From positions 1 through 16,113 of the forward strand of contig JAKOWQ010000267.1 in the NCBI GenBank assembly GCA_029781465.1: a DNA stretch of 16,113 nucleotides. Direction: 5' to 3'. Below, one piece after another: positions 1 through 6,646 of this stretch. Both the position numbers and the translations under genes were made by a program. This DNA is from Pseudomonadota bacterium (GTDB lineage Bacteria; Pseudomonadota; Alphaproteobacteria; Sphingomonadales; Sphingomonadaceae). Position 1 is the first letter of the stretch. Every line of letters starts with the position of its first letter. The notes under the pieces were generated by a model, which worked only from the letters and a program-made list of their open reading frames with translations, did no database searches and had not been told where the DNA came from.

Positions 1-165
1 CATCAGCTTGGCCTTGGCCCGCGCCGGTTCCAGCTCTTCCCCCTGGCCGAGATCGGCAGTGAAGGTCACCACTTCGCAGTTATAGGTAACCTGAAGCCAC
101 TTGAGGATGACGGAAGTGTCGAGACCGCCCGAATAGGCGAGGACGACTTTCTTGATATCGGACAT
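1..165 (-). CDS. argG: Argininosuccinate synthase, N-terminal fragment
   Basis: This is the first 55 codons of argininosuccinate synthase; the gene runs off the left edge of the window. The enzyme condenses citrulline and aspartate with ATP in the cytoplasm, the penultimate step of arginine synthesis. The fragment begins MSDIKKVVLAYSGGLDTS. The SGGLDTS loop at residues 12-18 is the ATP-pyrophosphatase signature of the family and is followed by the usual TADLGQG strand. The ATG at 163-165 is preceded on the minus strand by GGGAG six bases upstream, which supports this start. It lies 62 bases downstream of the cyclopropane-synthase gene in the same direction. That gap holds only a short GC stem (174-178 with 187-191) without a T tract, so co-transcription is possible. 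Family assignment is firm; completeness cannot be judged. Confidence 0.95.
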   Translation of the reverse strand, partial: MSDIKKVVLAYSGGLDTSVILKWLQVTYNCEVVTFTADLGQGEELEPARAKAKLM

Positions 166-227
166 CGGCGACTCCCGCGGATATGTGCGGGGGCGCGGCT
201 AGCAGGGCGGGGGCGCTATCGCAACCG

Positions 228-1487
228 CTACTCTGCCGCCTTGGGTGCGAGGTGCCATTCGGGCGCCACATCGGCCGAAACCAGCCGCGCGGCTTCGGCT
301 TCGATGTATTCGCGGGTGATCGGCAGGGCGTCGCGGCGCTTGGCGGTCTGGAACTGGTAGTTGACCAGTTGCCCGTGGCGAAAGCCCTGTTCGCCCCCGG
401 CCAGATAGAATTGCCACATGCGGAAGAACCGAGCGTCGTAGAGTTCTTCGATCTCGGCGCGGTGCAGCGTGGCCCGGCGGTACCATTCGGCCAGGGTGTA
501 GGCATAGTGATAGCGCAAGACCTCGAGATCCGAGATGTCCCGGCCGGTCCGCTCAAGCGAAGAGGCCATCTGGCTCGATGTCGGCAGGTAGTGCCCGGGG
601 AAGATGTATTTGCGGTTCCACTTGTCGGTCCCGCCCGAGCCCTTTAGCCGCCCGATGGTGTGGGTCAGCATCACCCCGTCATCGGCGAGCAGATCGTAAC
701 ACTTGGCGAAATACTCATCGTAGTTGCCGAGCCCGACGTGCTCGAACATGCCGATCGAGGCGATCCGGTCAAAGGTCTGGCTGACGTCGCGGTAATCGAT
801 CAGCTCGAAGCGGACCTTGTCGGCCGCCCCAGCTGCCTCGGCGCGTTCCTGGGCGAAGCGCACCTGATCGGGGGCGAGGCTCACGCCCAGCACCTCGCAG
901 CCGTAGTGCTTGTTGAGGAACAGCGCGAAGCCGCCCCAGCCCGATCCGATATCGAGCACCCGCATTCCCGGCTGGATATGCAGCTTGGCGGCGATCAGCG
1001 CCTTCTTTTCAAGCTGGGCCTGTTCAAGCGTGCCGTTCGGATCGCGCCACAGCGCCATGGTGTATTGCCGGTCGGCATCGAGGAACAGCTCGTAGAAGCG
1101 CCGGGTCAAGTCATAGTGGTGTTCGATATTCTTGGCGGCGCGGGCGCGGTAGTTGTTCTGATCGAGCTTCGATCCGATCCGGTCGGCCAGGCGGCGCAGC
1201 GGATTGCGCGGGCGGACCTTGCCGCCATCGCCCTGGCTCATCACCAACAGGATGAAATCACGGATATCGTGCGGCGGTTCGATCACCAGCCGCCCGTCCA
1301 TATAGGCCTCGCCCGCTCCGATCCGGGGATCGCGCGCGATGTGAAATGCCGCGTCCTTGTCGGTCAGGCGGACATGCAGCGCCTCGGCCGCAGGATCGCC
1401 ATAGGTGTATTGCCTGCCGTCATAGTCGGTAAGCACCAGTCGACCCTTGCGGATCAGGGCCTTGAGCATCTTGTCGAGCAACCACAT
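228..1487 (-). CDS. cfa: Cyclopropane-fatty-acyl-phospholipid synthase family methyltransferase
   Basis: The 419-residue protein is a class I SAM-dependent methyltransferase of the CFA synthase (mycolic acid synthase) family. The family transfers a methylene group from SAM to double bonds of acyl chains in membrane phospholipids. The SAM loop VLDIGSGWGG lies at residues 177-186. The active-site block GMFEHVG at 246-252 supplies E249, equivalent by my alignment from memory to E. coli Glu239. H276 in LTHTIG and Y328 match the E. coli bicarbonate-site residues. The family Cys (Cys139 in E. coli) is Met144 here. Residues 1-120 form the smaller N-terminal lipid-binding domain, and the length is normal. 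No strong Shine-Dalgarno sits at normal distance from the ATG; an AAGGGGG lies about 14 bases upstream. The gene starts 41 bases after the GDT1-family gene and precedes argG. The exact product, cyclopropane or another methyl modification, is not proven by sequence. Confidence 0.88.
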   Translation of the reverse strand: MWLLDKMLKALIRKGRLVLTDYDGRQYTYGDPAAEALHVRLTDKDAAFHIARDPRIGAGEAYMDGRLVIEPPHDIRDFILLVMSQGDGGKVRPRNPLRRLADRIGSKLDQNNYRARAAKNIEHHYDLTRRFYELFLDADRQYTMALWRDPNGTLEQAQLEKKALIAAKLHIQPGMRVLDIGSGWGGFALFLNKHYGCEVLGVSLAPDQVRFAQERAEAAGAADKVRFELIDYRDVSQTFDRIASIGMFEHVGLGNYDEYFAKCYDLLADDGVMLTHTIGRLKGSGGTDKWNRKYIFPGHYLPTSSQMASSLERTGRDISDLEVLRYHYAYTLAEWYRRATLHRAEIEELYDARFFRMWQFYLAGGEQGFRHGQLVNYQFQTAKRRDALPITREYIEAEAARLVSADVAPEWHLAPKAAE

Positions 1488-1528
1488 GGGGCAAGTCTAT
1501 GCCCCCTTGGCGAATGCGCAAAGCCAAT

Positions 1529-2107
1529 TCAGCCGGTCAGCCCCGCAAGTTCGGCCAGCTGCCACAATCCAAGCACCAGGAACAGCAAGGCGGCCGCCAT
1601 GCGTGTGGCCTTGAACGATATCCGCCGCACCAGCGCCTCACCCAGGAACACCGCGGGCGCGTTGGCCAGCATCATTCCCAGCGTGGTCCCGGCAGCGACC
1701 ACCAGCACCGCGTGGTAATGCGCGGCGAGCCCGATCGTGGCGACCTGGGTCTTGTCCCCCATTTCGACCAGAAAGAAGCTGACCAGCGTGGTCAGGAAGG
1801 CGCCGCCGCGCTGGCGAACCTCGTCTTCTTCCTCATCCAGCTTGTCGGGCACCAGGGTCCAGGCGGCCATGGCGACGAAGCCCAGCGCCACCGCAACGCG
1901 GAACCACGGCGCCTGGAGCAGCCCCGCTACCTCGCTGCCGACCAGCGCGGCCAAAGCATGGTTCGCGATGGTCGCCACGAAAATGCCCATCAGGATTGCC
2001 CAGGGCGCGCGCAGCCGCGCGGCCAGCACGATCGCCAGCAGCATGGTCTTGTCGCCAATCTCGGCCAGCGCGACCAGCGCGGTCGAGGCAAGGAAGGCTT
2101 CGCTCAT
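1529..2107 (-). CDS. GDT1/TMEM165 (UPF0016) family cation exporter
   Basis: The 192-residue membrane protein carries both diagnostic copies of the family motif E-x-G-D-K-T, at residues 16-21 (EIGDKT) and 115-120 (EMGDKT). Each begins a hydrophobic half, and the halves are joined by an acidic loop around residues 88-100. This is the usual six-helix, two-repeat layout. Characterised family members move Mn2+ or Ca2+ out of the cytoplasm, such as MneA/MntX-type manganese exporters in bacteria and Gdt1 in yeast. Mn2+ export is therefore the best guess here. The reading frame stays open further upstream, to 2209. I chose the ATG at 2105-2107 because the N-terminal motif helix then starts at the usual place and the start overlaps the SDR stop as ATGA. 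No Shine-Dalgarno precedes it, which fits translational coupling to the SDR gene. I see no room for the manganese riboswitch found upstream of some relatives. Confidence 0.88.
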   Translation of the reverse strand: MSEAFLASTALVALAEIGDKTMLLAIVLAARLRAPWAILMGIFVATIANHALAALVGSEVAGLLQAPWFRVAVALGFVAMAAWTLVPDKLDEEEDEVRQRGGAFLTTLVSFFLVEMGDKTQVATIGLAAHYHAVLVVAAGTTLGMMLANAPAVFLGEALVRRISFKATRMAAALLFLVLGLWQLAELAGLTG

Positions 2108-2856
2108 TGCCGCGCGAGGTAGAGCACATCGCGCGGCTGGGAAAGCAGGTGCTGTCCCGAATCGACATAGAGCGTCTCGCCGCTCGCCAGCCAGCCTTGT
2201 GCCAGCCACAGCGCGGCATCGGCCAGTTCCTGCGGTTCGGTCAGCCGCCCCAGCAGGTTCATCCGCCCGCTCACTTCATGCTCTTCGGGCTGCTGATCGA
2301 AGCTGGCGAGCATCGCCCCGGGCGCAAGGCCATAGATCCGGTCAAGGCTGCCGGCATGGGCCATGGCCAGCATCCTGACGCTCGCGGAAAAGGCGTGCTT
2401 GGCCATGGTATAGCTGAAGAAATCGGGATTGGGGTTGAGCAGCTTCTGGTCGAGGAACTGGATCACCCGCCGCCCCTCCGGCGACCGCGCCCGCGCCAGA
2501 TAGGCCTGGGCCATGCGGGTGGGGGTTTCGGCATTGACCGTGATCGCCTCTGCGAACACTGCCGGATCGATCGCTTCGGCGTTGTCGGGCACGAACACCG
2601 CCGCGCAGTTGACCAGCATCCGCCAGTCATCGAACTTTCCGGCCAGCTGTTCGACCATTGCCAGCGCGGCGTCACCATCGAGCAGGTCGCAGGCCACCAG
2701 TTCGGCGCTGGGGAGCGAGGCGGTGAAAGCCCGCGCTTCATCCGACAAGCGGTGGACGTGGACCAGCACGTGCCATCCCGCCCCGGCAAAGGCTCGGGCC
2801 AGCACGGCGCCGATCCGCCGCGCGGCTCCGGTGATCAGGATTTGCGGACGCTCCAT
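2104..2856 (-). CDS. Short-chain dehydrogenase/reductase resembling pteridine reductase
   Basis: The 250-residue protein is a classical SDR with a Rossmann fold. The cofactor loop TGAARRIG is at residues 9-16. The segment HVHR at 33-36 follows the second strand, and an Arg there usually favours NADPH. NCAA at 83-86 replaces the common NNAG. The catalytic pair is Y149 and K153 (YTMAK). The residue 13 before the Tyr, normally Ser in SDRs, is D136. The same Asp-Tyr-Lys arrangement and a similar YTMAK context are known in Leishmania pteridine reductase PTR1; related folds are E. coli FolM and Agrobacterium PruA. I therefore infer reduction of a pterin such as dihydromonapterin or dihydrobiopterin, not a firm substrate. 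The frame is open to 2928, but the Rossmann fold begins at the ATG at 2854-2856, with AAGG eight bases upstream. The stop overlaps the GDT1-family start. Confidence 0.85.
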   Translation of the reverse strand: MERPQILITGAARRIGAVLARAFAGAGWHVLVHVHRLSDEARAFTASLPSAELVACDLLDGDAALAMVEQLAGKFDDWRMLVNCAAVFVPDNAEAIDPAVFAEAITVNAETPTRMAQAYLARARSPEGRRVIQFLDQKLLNPNPDFFSYTMAKHAFSASVRMLAMAHAGSLDRIYGLAPGAMLASFDQQPEEHEVSGRMNLLGRLTEPQELADAALWLAQGWLASGETLYVDSGQHLLSQPRDVLYLARQ

Positions 2857-2893
2857 CGCGCCAGCCTTGCGGGCGGCGGTGCGCGCCGTCAAG

Positions 2894-3247
2894 TCAGCGG
2901 CAGCGGGTTGGTCCCTTGGCAAGCTCATTGCCGATCAGCGCGCCTGCGGCGGCCCCCAGGATGGTGCCGGTGGCGCGCTCGCCATGAGTGTCGATCGCCC
3001 GGCCGATCAGCGCGCCCAGCGCCGCGCCGACCAGCAGGCCGACCGTGCCATCGCCCCGGTGGCAGTAATAGCGCCCGTCCGAGCCCCGCCAGTAATTGAT
3101 CCCGTTGTCGGTGCGGCGATAGGCGATGTCACCGCGCTTGGAGCGATAGCCGTTGGCCGGGGCCCAGGGCGGGGGATCGGCGAGCGCCGGGGTCAGCGCG
3201 GGCAGCGCGAACAGGGCGAGCGTGGCGGCGATCAGGGGCTTGCGCAT
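2894..3247 (-). CDS. Small exported glycine-zipper protein
   Basis: This 117-residue protein has a clear Sec signal peptide, MRKPLIAATLALFALPALTPALA, with likely cleavage after residue 23. A soluble stretch rich in Tyr, Arg and Gly follows (RYYCHRGDG around 59-67). Then come two perfect G-x3-G-x3-G-x3-G zippers, at residues 70, 74, 78, 82 and at 94, 98, 102, 106. This is the glycine-zipper 2TM layout seen in envelope proteins such as SlyB-type and Rickettsia 17 kDa antigen-type proteins. Unlike those lipoproteins it has no lipobox. Two cysteines remain, C62 and C116. The ATG has GAGGAG eight bases upstream. The gene sits between rlmN and the SDR, 37 bases before the latter. A role in membrane or periplasmic structure is likely; a specific function cannot be named. 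Confidence 0.78.
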   Translation of the reverse strand: MRKPLIAATLALFALPALTPALADPPPWAPANGYRSKRGDIAYRRTDNGINYWRGSDGRYYCHRGDGTVGLLVGAALGALIGRAIDTHGERATGTILGAAAGALIGNELAKGPTRCR

Positions 3248-3323
3248 CGGAAAGTCTCCTCGATTGGTCGCGGTGCAGGTTCTAGCAGCAATGCTGAACC
3301 GCCGATTGCTCGCGAAGGTAAAC

Positions 3324-3336
3324 CGTGCGCCGCACG
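3324..3336 (-). terminator. Possible weak terminator hairpin after rlmN
   Basis: Three bases beyond the rlmN stop there is a perfect 5-bp stem with a 3-base loop (CGTGC-GGC-GCACG on the minus strand), followed by GTTTACCTT. The T tract is poor, so termination would be weak or Rho-assisted. It lies in the 92-base gap between rlmN and the glycine-zipper gene. Confidence 0.3.
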
Positions 3337-3339
3337 CGA

Positions 3340-4593
3340 CTAGCCGAGCGCGGCCTGCTTTTCTTCGGCCAGGCGGTCAAGCTCGGCGCGGCTCAGTTTC
3401 TTGGCGGCGGTCTTGAGCTGGCCGCAGGCGGCATCGATATCGCGCCCGCGCGGGGTGCGGACCGGGGCGCTGATCCCGGCCTCGAACACGATTTCCGAAA
3501 AGCGCCGGACCCGTTCAGGCGTGGAGCATTCGTACAGCGCACCGGGCCAGGGGTTGAACGGGATAAGGTTGACCTTGGCGGGCAGCTTGTACTTGCGGAT
3601 CAACCGCACCAGCTCGCGCGCGTCCTCGTCGCTGTCGTTCTTGTCCTTCAGCATCACATATTCGAAGGTGATGCGCCGCGCGTTCGAGGCACCGGGATAG
3701 TCCGCACAGGCCTGAAGCAGCTCTTCGAGCCCATACTTGCGGTTGATCGGCACGATCTCGTCGCGCACGTCCTTGCTCACCGCGTGGAGCGAAACCGCGA
3801 GGTTGACCCCGATCTCATCGCCGCAGCGCTCCATCATCGGCACCACGCCGCTGGTCGAAAGCGTGATGCGACGCTTGGAAAGTGCCAGCCCATCGCCGTC
3901 CATCACCAGCTTCAGCGCATCGCGGACGTTGTCGAAATTGTAGAGCGGCTCGCCCATGCCCATCATCACGATGTTGGTCAGCAGACGGCCATCGGCGGAG
4001 TAGCTGCCCTCATCCTCATCATCGTCAAGCCCGGCCATGGTCCCGCCGCCCTTGGGCCACTCGCCCAGGGCATCGCGTGCCAGCATGACCTGTCCGACGA
4101 TCTCGCCGGGGGTGAGGTTGCGCACCAGCCGCATCGTTCCGGTGTGGCAGAACCGGCAGTTGAGCGTGCAGCCGACCTGGCTCGATACGCACAGCGTGCC
4201 CCGATCGGCGTCGGGGATGAAGACCATCTCGAATTCCTGGCCATCATCGGTGCGCAGCAGCCACTTGCGGGTGCCGTCGCTCGAATGCTGGGCCAGAACC
4301 ACCTCGGGGCGCCCGATCACGAAGCGCGTCGCCAGCCAGGGACGCATGGTCTTGGCGATATCGGTCATCGCCTCGAACTGGGTGACGCCGCGGTGATAGA
4401 GCCAGTGGAACACCTGCTTGGCGCGCAATTTGGCCGCCTTGGCATCAAGCCCGGCCGCCTCGAACAGTTCGGCAATGCGCTTCTTGGGCAGTCCGATCAG
4501 GTCGACCCGGCCATCGGCGCGCGGCGTAACTTCACGCGGGGTGGGGACGGGATCGATGTTGCCGGGGATCGGCATGAGCGCGGTGTCGGCCAT
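3340..4593 (-). CDS. rlmN: Dual-specificity RNA methyltransferase RlmN (23S A2503 / tRNA A37, C2)
   Basis: The 417-residue protein is a radical-SAM methyltransferase that makes 2-methyladenosine at position 2503 of 23S rRNA, and in E. coli also at A37 of some tRNAs. The cluster-binding motif C-x3-C-x2-C is at C142, C146 and C149 (GCTLNCRFC). The two mechanistic cysteines are present: C135 in GTLCVSSQ, and C390 in DIDAACGQL, the one that carries the methyl group. The SAM-binding segment MGMGEPLYN is at residues 211-219. An N-terminal accessory domain occupies about residues 25-100. An acidic, Gly-rich insert (about 182-201) follows the iron-sulfur region and probably forms a surface loop. No clear Shine-Dalgarno precedes the ATG; an alternative Met7 has none either. 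The gene starts 36 bases after the IalB-like gene ends, so the two are probably co-transcribed. Confidence 0.97.
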   Translation of the reverse strand: MADTALMPIPGNIDPVPTPREVTPRADGRVDLIGLPKKRIAELFEAAGLDAKAAKLRAKQVFHWLYHRGVTQFEAMTDIAKTMRPWLATRFVIGRPEVVLAQHSSDGTRKWLLRTDDGQEFEMVFIPDADRGTLCVSSQVGCTLNCRFCHTGTMRLVRNLTPGEIVGQVMLARDALGEWPKGGGTMAGLDDDEDEGSYSADGRLLTNIVMMGMGEPLYNFDNVRDALKLVMDGDGLALSKRRITLSTSGVVPMMERCGDEIGVNLAVSLHAVSKDVRDEIVPINRKYGLEELLQACADYPGASNARRITFEYVMLKDKNDSDEDARELVRLIRKYKLPAKVNLIPFNPWPGALYECSTPERVRRFSEIVFEAGISAPVRTPRGRDIDAACGQLKTAAKKLSRAELDRLAEEKQAALG

Positions 4594-4629
4594 AAGGTCG
4601 CGCGATATAGTGCGGGTCGCCGCGAAAAG

Positions 4630-5178
4630 CTAGCTAAGCTGCGCGCAGCCCACGGTGGCGGCGTCCATTGCGGTGGCGGCCCCGGCCAGGCTCCAGGTGT
4701 TGGAAAAGCCGCGCCCGCTGGCATCGCGCGCGCTGACCGTCATTTCGCGGGCCGATCGCATCGCCGCCACGATCGCCGCGTCACCGCGCTTGTCCGCCGC
4801 CCAGGCATCGCCCCCGCCGCCGGTCAGCGCGATCCGTTGACCGCCGATGGAAAGCGTGATCGCGGCCCCCGGCTGCAACTTGCGAGAAAGCCGGAAGTGG
4901 ACCTGACCGCGTATCTGCTTGCGCGGCCACCAGGCGACATCGGCGTAGGGCTGATAGTCGCGCTGCATGGTCGATGGCTGGGCCTTGGCGATGGCATAGC
5001 AGCGCGGCTCCGCCGGATCGCGGAATGCCGCCCAGTCGCTGAAAACACCCAGGCCATCGCGCGCCAGAACCGGGGCTGCGGCAAGCGCACCCAGCGCCAG
5101 CAGCGGCTTGATCCAGCACAAGGCGCGCCGCGCCACCGGCGAATAAGCACTTGCGGGGACGGCGAAGGTCTGGCGCAT
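4630..5178 (-). CDS. Exported IalB-like (invasion associated locus B family) protein
   Basis: The 182-residue protein has a basic N-terminus and a hydrophobic export segment ending APVLA at about residue 39, so it should be periplasmic or membrane-anchored. The mature part opens with GVFSDWAAFRD, reminiscent of the F-x-DW motif near the start of IalB-family domains. It has two cysteines, C60 and C178, that could form a disulfide. IalB-type proteins are periplasmic beta-rich proteins common in alphaproteobacteria. Despite the name, most are not linked to invasion and their function is unknown. The frame is open to 5412, but the longer version would overlap the divergent ligase gene. The ATG at 5176-5178 has AAAGG six bases upstream. 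rlmN follows 36 bases downstream. The family assignment rests on recognition of a weak motif and is moderate. Confidence 0.65.
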   Translation of the reverse strand: MRQTFAVPASAYSPVARRALCWIKPLLALGALAAAPVLARDGLGVFSDWAAFRDPAEPRCYAIAKAQPSTMQRDYQPYADVAWWPRKQIRGQVHFRLSRKLQPGAAITLSIGGQRIALTGGGGDAWAADKRGDAAIVAAMRSAREMTVSARDASGRGFSNTWSLAGAATAMDAATVGCAQLS

Positions 5179-5221
5179 TGCGCGCCTTTGGCACAGAACC
5201 GCCGCGCAGGGGAAGAGCGCC

Positions 5222-6640
5222 ATGGGACAGGAAATCGCCTCCGCAGGCTTTGACGAGGCCGATCGTGCGCGCTTTGCCCGCGCCTTGGCCGAGGAAACCG
5301 CACTGGCCCGCGCGATGTTTGCGGCGGGTGAATTCTCAAGCGCGGGGCCGGTCGCTGGTTTCGAGCTCGAAGCCTGGCTGATCGATCGCAACATGTTTCC
5401 CGCGCCCCACAACCAGACTTTTCTGGCTCATGTGAACGATCCGCTGGTGGTGCCCGAGCTGTCGCGCTTCAATATCGAGATCAACGGCACGCCGCGCTCT
5501 CCTGCCGGTGAGGGTCTGCTCGCGATGGAACGGGAGCTGGCGGCAACCTGGGCGCGTTGCGTCGCGGTGGCGCACGAGGATGTCGATACCGCGATTGCGA
5601 TCGGCACCTTGCCGACCCTGCGCGATGCCGATCTCAATCTGGCGATGATGACGCCTTCAAACCGCTATGTCGCGCTCAACCGCGAGGTGATGCGGCTGCG
5701 CGGGGGCGAGCCGCTCGAAATCGCGATCGACAGCGCGATTCCCGGTGCCGGAGCCTTGCGCGCGCGCCATGCGGACGTGATGCTGGAAGCGGCGACCACC
5801 TCGTTCCAGCTTCACTGGCAGGTGGGGGCAGCCGACATCGGCCGGGCCTTCGATGCCTCGATCATGCTCAGTGGTCCCCTGCTGGCGCTCAGTGCAAATT
5901 CGCCGTTCCTGTTCGGCCGCCCGCTGTGGCACGAGAGCCGCATTGCCCTGTTCGAGCAAGCGCTGGCAGGGGCTGCGGGGCATCCAGAGCTGCCTTGCCG
6001 GGTAACCTTTGGCGATAGCTATGCCGGAAGCGATCCGAGCGCGCTGTTCTCAGACAATCAGGAGCGGTTTTCGGTCCTACTGCCGATCTGCAGCGACGAG
6101 CCGCCAGAACGCTTTGCCCACCTTCGGCTGCACAACGGCACTCTGTGGCGGTGGAACCGCCCGTTGGTGGGGTTCGACGGCGATGGCAAACCGCACCTGC
6201 GGCTCGAGCAACGGGTGATGCCCGCCGGACCCAGCGTGATCGACATGTTCGCCAATGCCGCCTTCTTCTATGGCGCGTGCCAGGCCTTGGCGGACGAGCC
6301 GCCTGCGCTGTCTTTCGCTGCGGCCAGGACCAACTTCTATGCCGCCGCGCGTAACGGGATCGGGGCAGAGCTGGAATGGCCTGGGCTGGGCACGGTCCCC
6401 GCGCGGCAGGTGCTGGCGCTGCTGATTGAACCGGCCCGGAGTGGACTGGAGCAGCTTGGCACCGCTTCACAGGCGATCGAGCGTTACCTCGACGTGATCG
6501 AACAGCGCGTCGCCACGGGGCGCAACGGTGCCGAATGGCAGCTGGCGCACCATGCCCGCCACGGCGATCCCTTCCGCCTGACCGCCGACTATCTGGAGTA
6601 CCAGCGCTCGGGCATGGCGGTCCACGAATGGGGGCTGTAA
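5222..6640 (+). CDS. GCS2-family glutamate-cysteine ligase-like carboxylate-amine ligase
   Basis: The 472-residue cytoplasmic protein looks like an ATP-dependent ligase of the glutamate-cysteine ligase type 2 fold, related to glutamine synthetase. Supporting motifs are the acidic metal-binding pair in GFELE (E48, E50), FNIEING at 83-89, TTSFQLHWQV at 192-201 (a Gln-His strand like that of the family), and LRLEQRVMP at 326-334. These line up with the GCS2 pattern ExE ... E ... QxH ... ExR. No signal peptide or membrane segment is seen. Family members join a carboxylate, often glutamate, to an amine such as cysteine, but many stand-alone members have no known substrate and this one should not be assumed to make glutathione. 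GGAAG at 5211-5215 precedes the ATG by six bases. The gene is divergent from the IalB-like gene, with only 43 bases between starts. It converges on the S9 peptidase gene with a 6-base gap and no terminator. Confidence 0.75.
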   Translation: MGQEIASAGFDEADRARFARALAEETALARAMFAAGEFSSAGPVAGFELEAWLIDRNMFPAPHNQTFLAHVNDPLVVPELSRFNIEINGTPRSPAGEGLLAMERELAATWARCVAVAHEDVDTAIAIGTLPTLRDADLNLAMMTPSNRYVALNREVMRLRGGEPLEIAIDSAIPGAGALRARHADVMLEAATTSFQLHWQVGAADIGRAFDASIMLSGPLLALSANSPFLFGRPLWHESRIALFEQALAGAAGHPELPCRVTFGDSYAGSDPSALFSDNQERFSVLLPICSDEPPERFAHLRLHNGTLWRWNRPLVGFDGDGKPHLRLEQRVMPAGPSVIDMFANAAFFYGACQALADEPPALSFAAARTNFYAAARNGIGAELEWPGLGTVPARQVLALLIEPARSGLEQLGTASQAIERYLDVIEQRVATGRNGAEWQLAHHARHGDPFRLTADYLEYQRSGMAVHEWGL

Positions 6641-6646
6641 AGGTCG

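Noticed and set aside
174..191. CCCGC...GCGGG stem between the cyclopropane-synthase gene and argG as a terminator
   Set aside because: The stem is only five base pairs with an eight-base loop and no T tract, which is common by chance at this GC content.
2108..2209. A longer N-terminus for the GDT1-family exporter
   Set aside because: The extra 34 residues are Arg/Ala-rich shadow of the SDR gene, while the shorter start overlaps the SDR stop as ATGA and places the first motif helix correctly.
5179..5221. TTGGCAC in the IalB-ligase gap as a sigma-54 promoter element
   Set aside because: The expected TTGC box five bases further on is absent (CGCC instead).
3325..5253. A 642-codon open frame on the plus strand
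   Set aside because: It lies antisense to rlmN and the IalB-like gene, both with clear family motifs. Its composition (Arg, Gly, His, Ala rich, no domain) is typical of the shadow frame of GC-rich genes.
5179..5412. A longer N-terminus for the IalB-like protein
   Set aside because: It would overlap almost 200 bases of the divergent ligase gene and bury the export signal. The shorter start has a good ribosome site.
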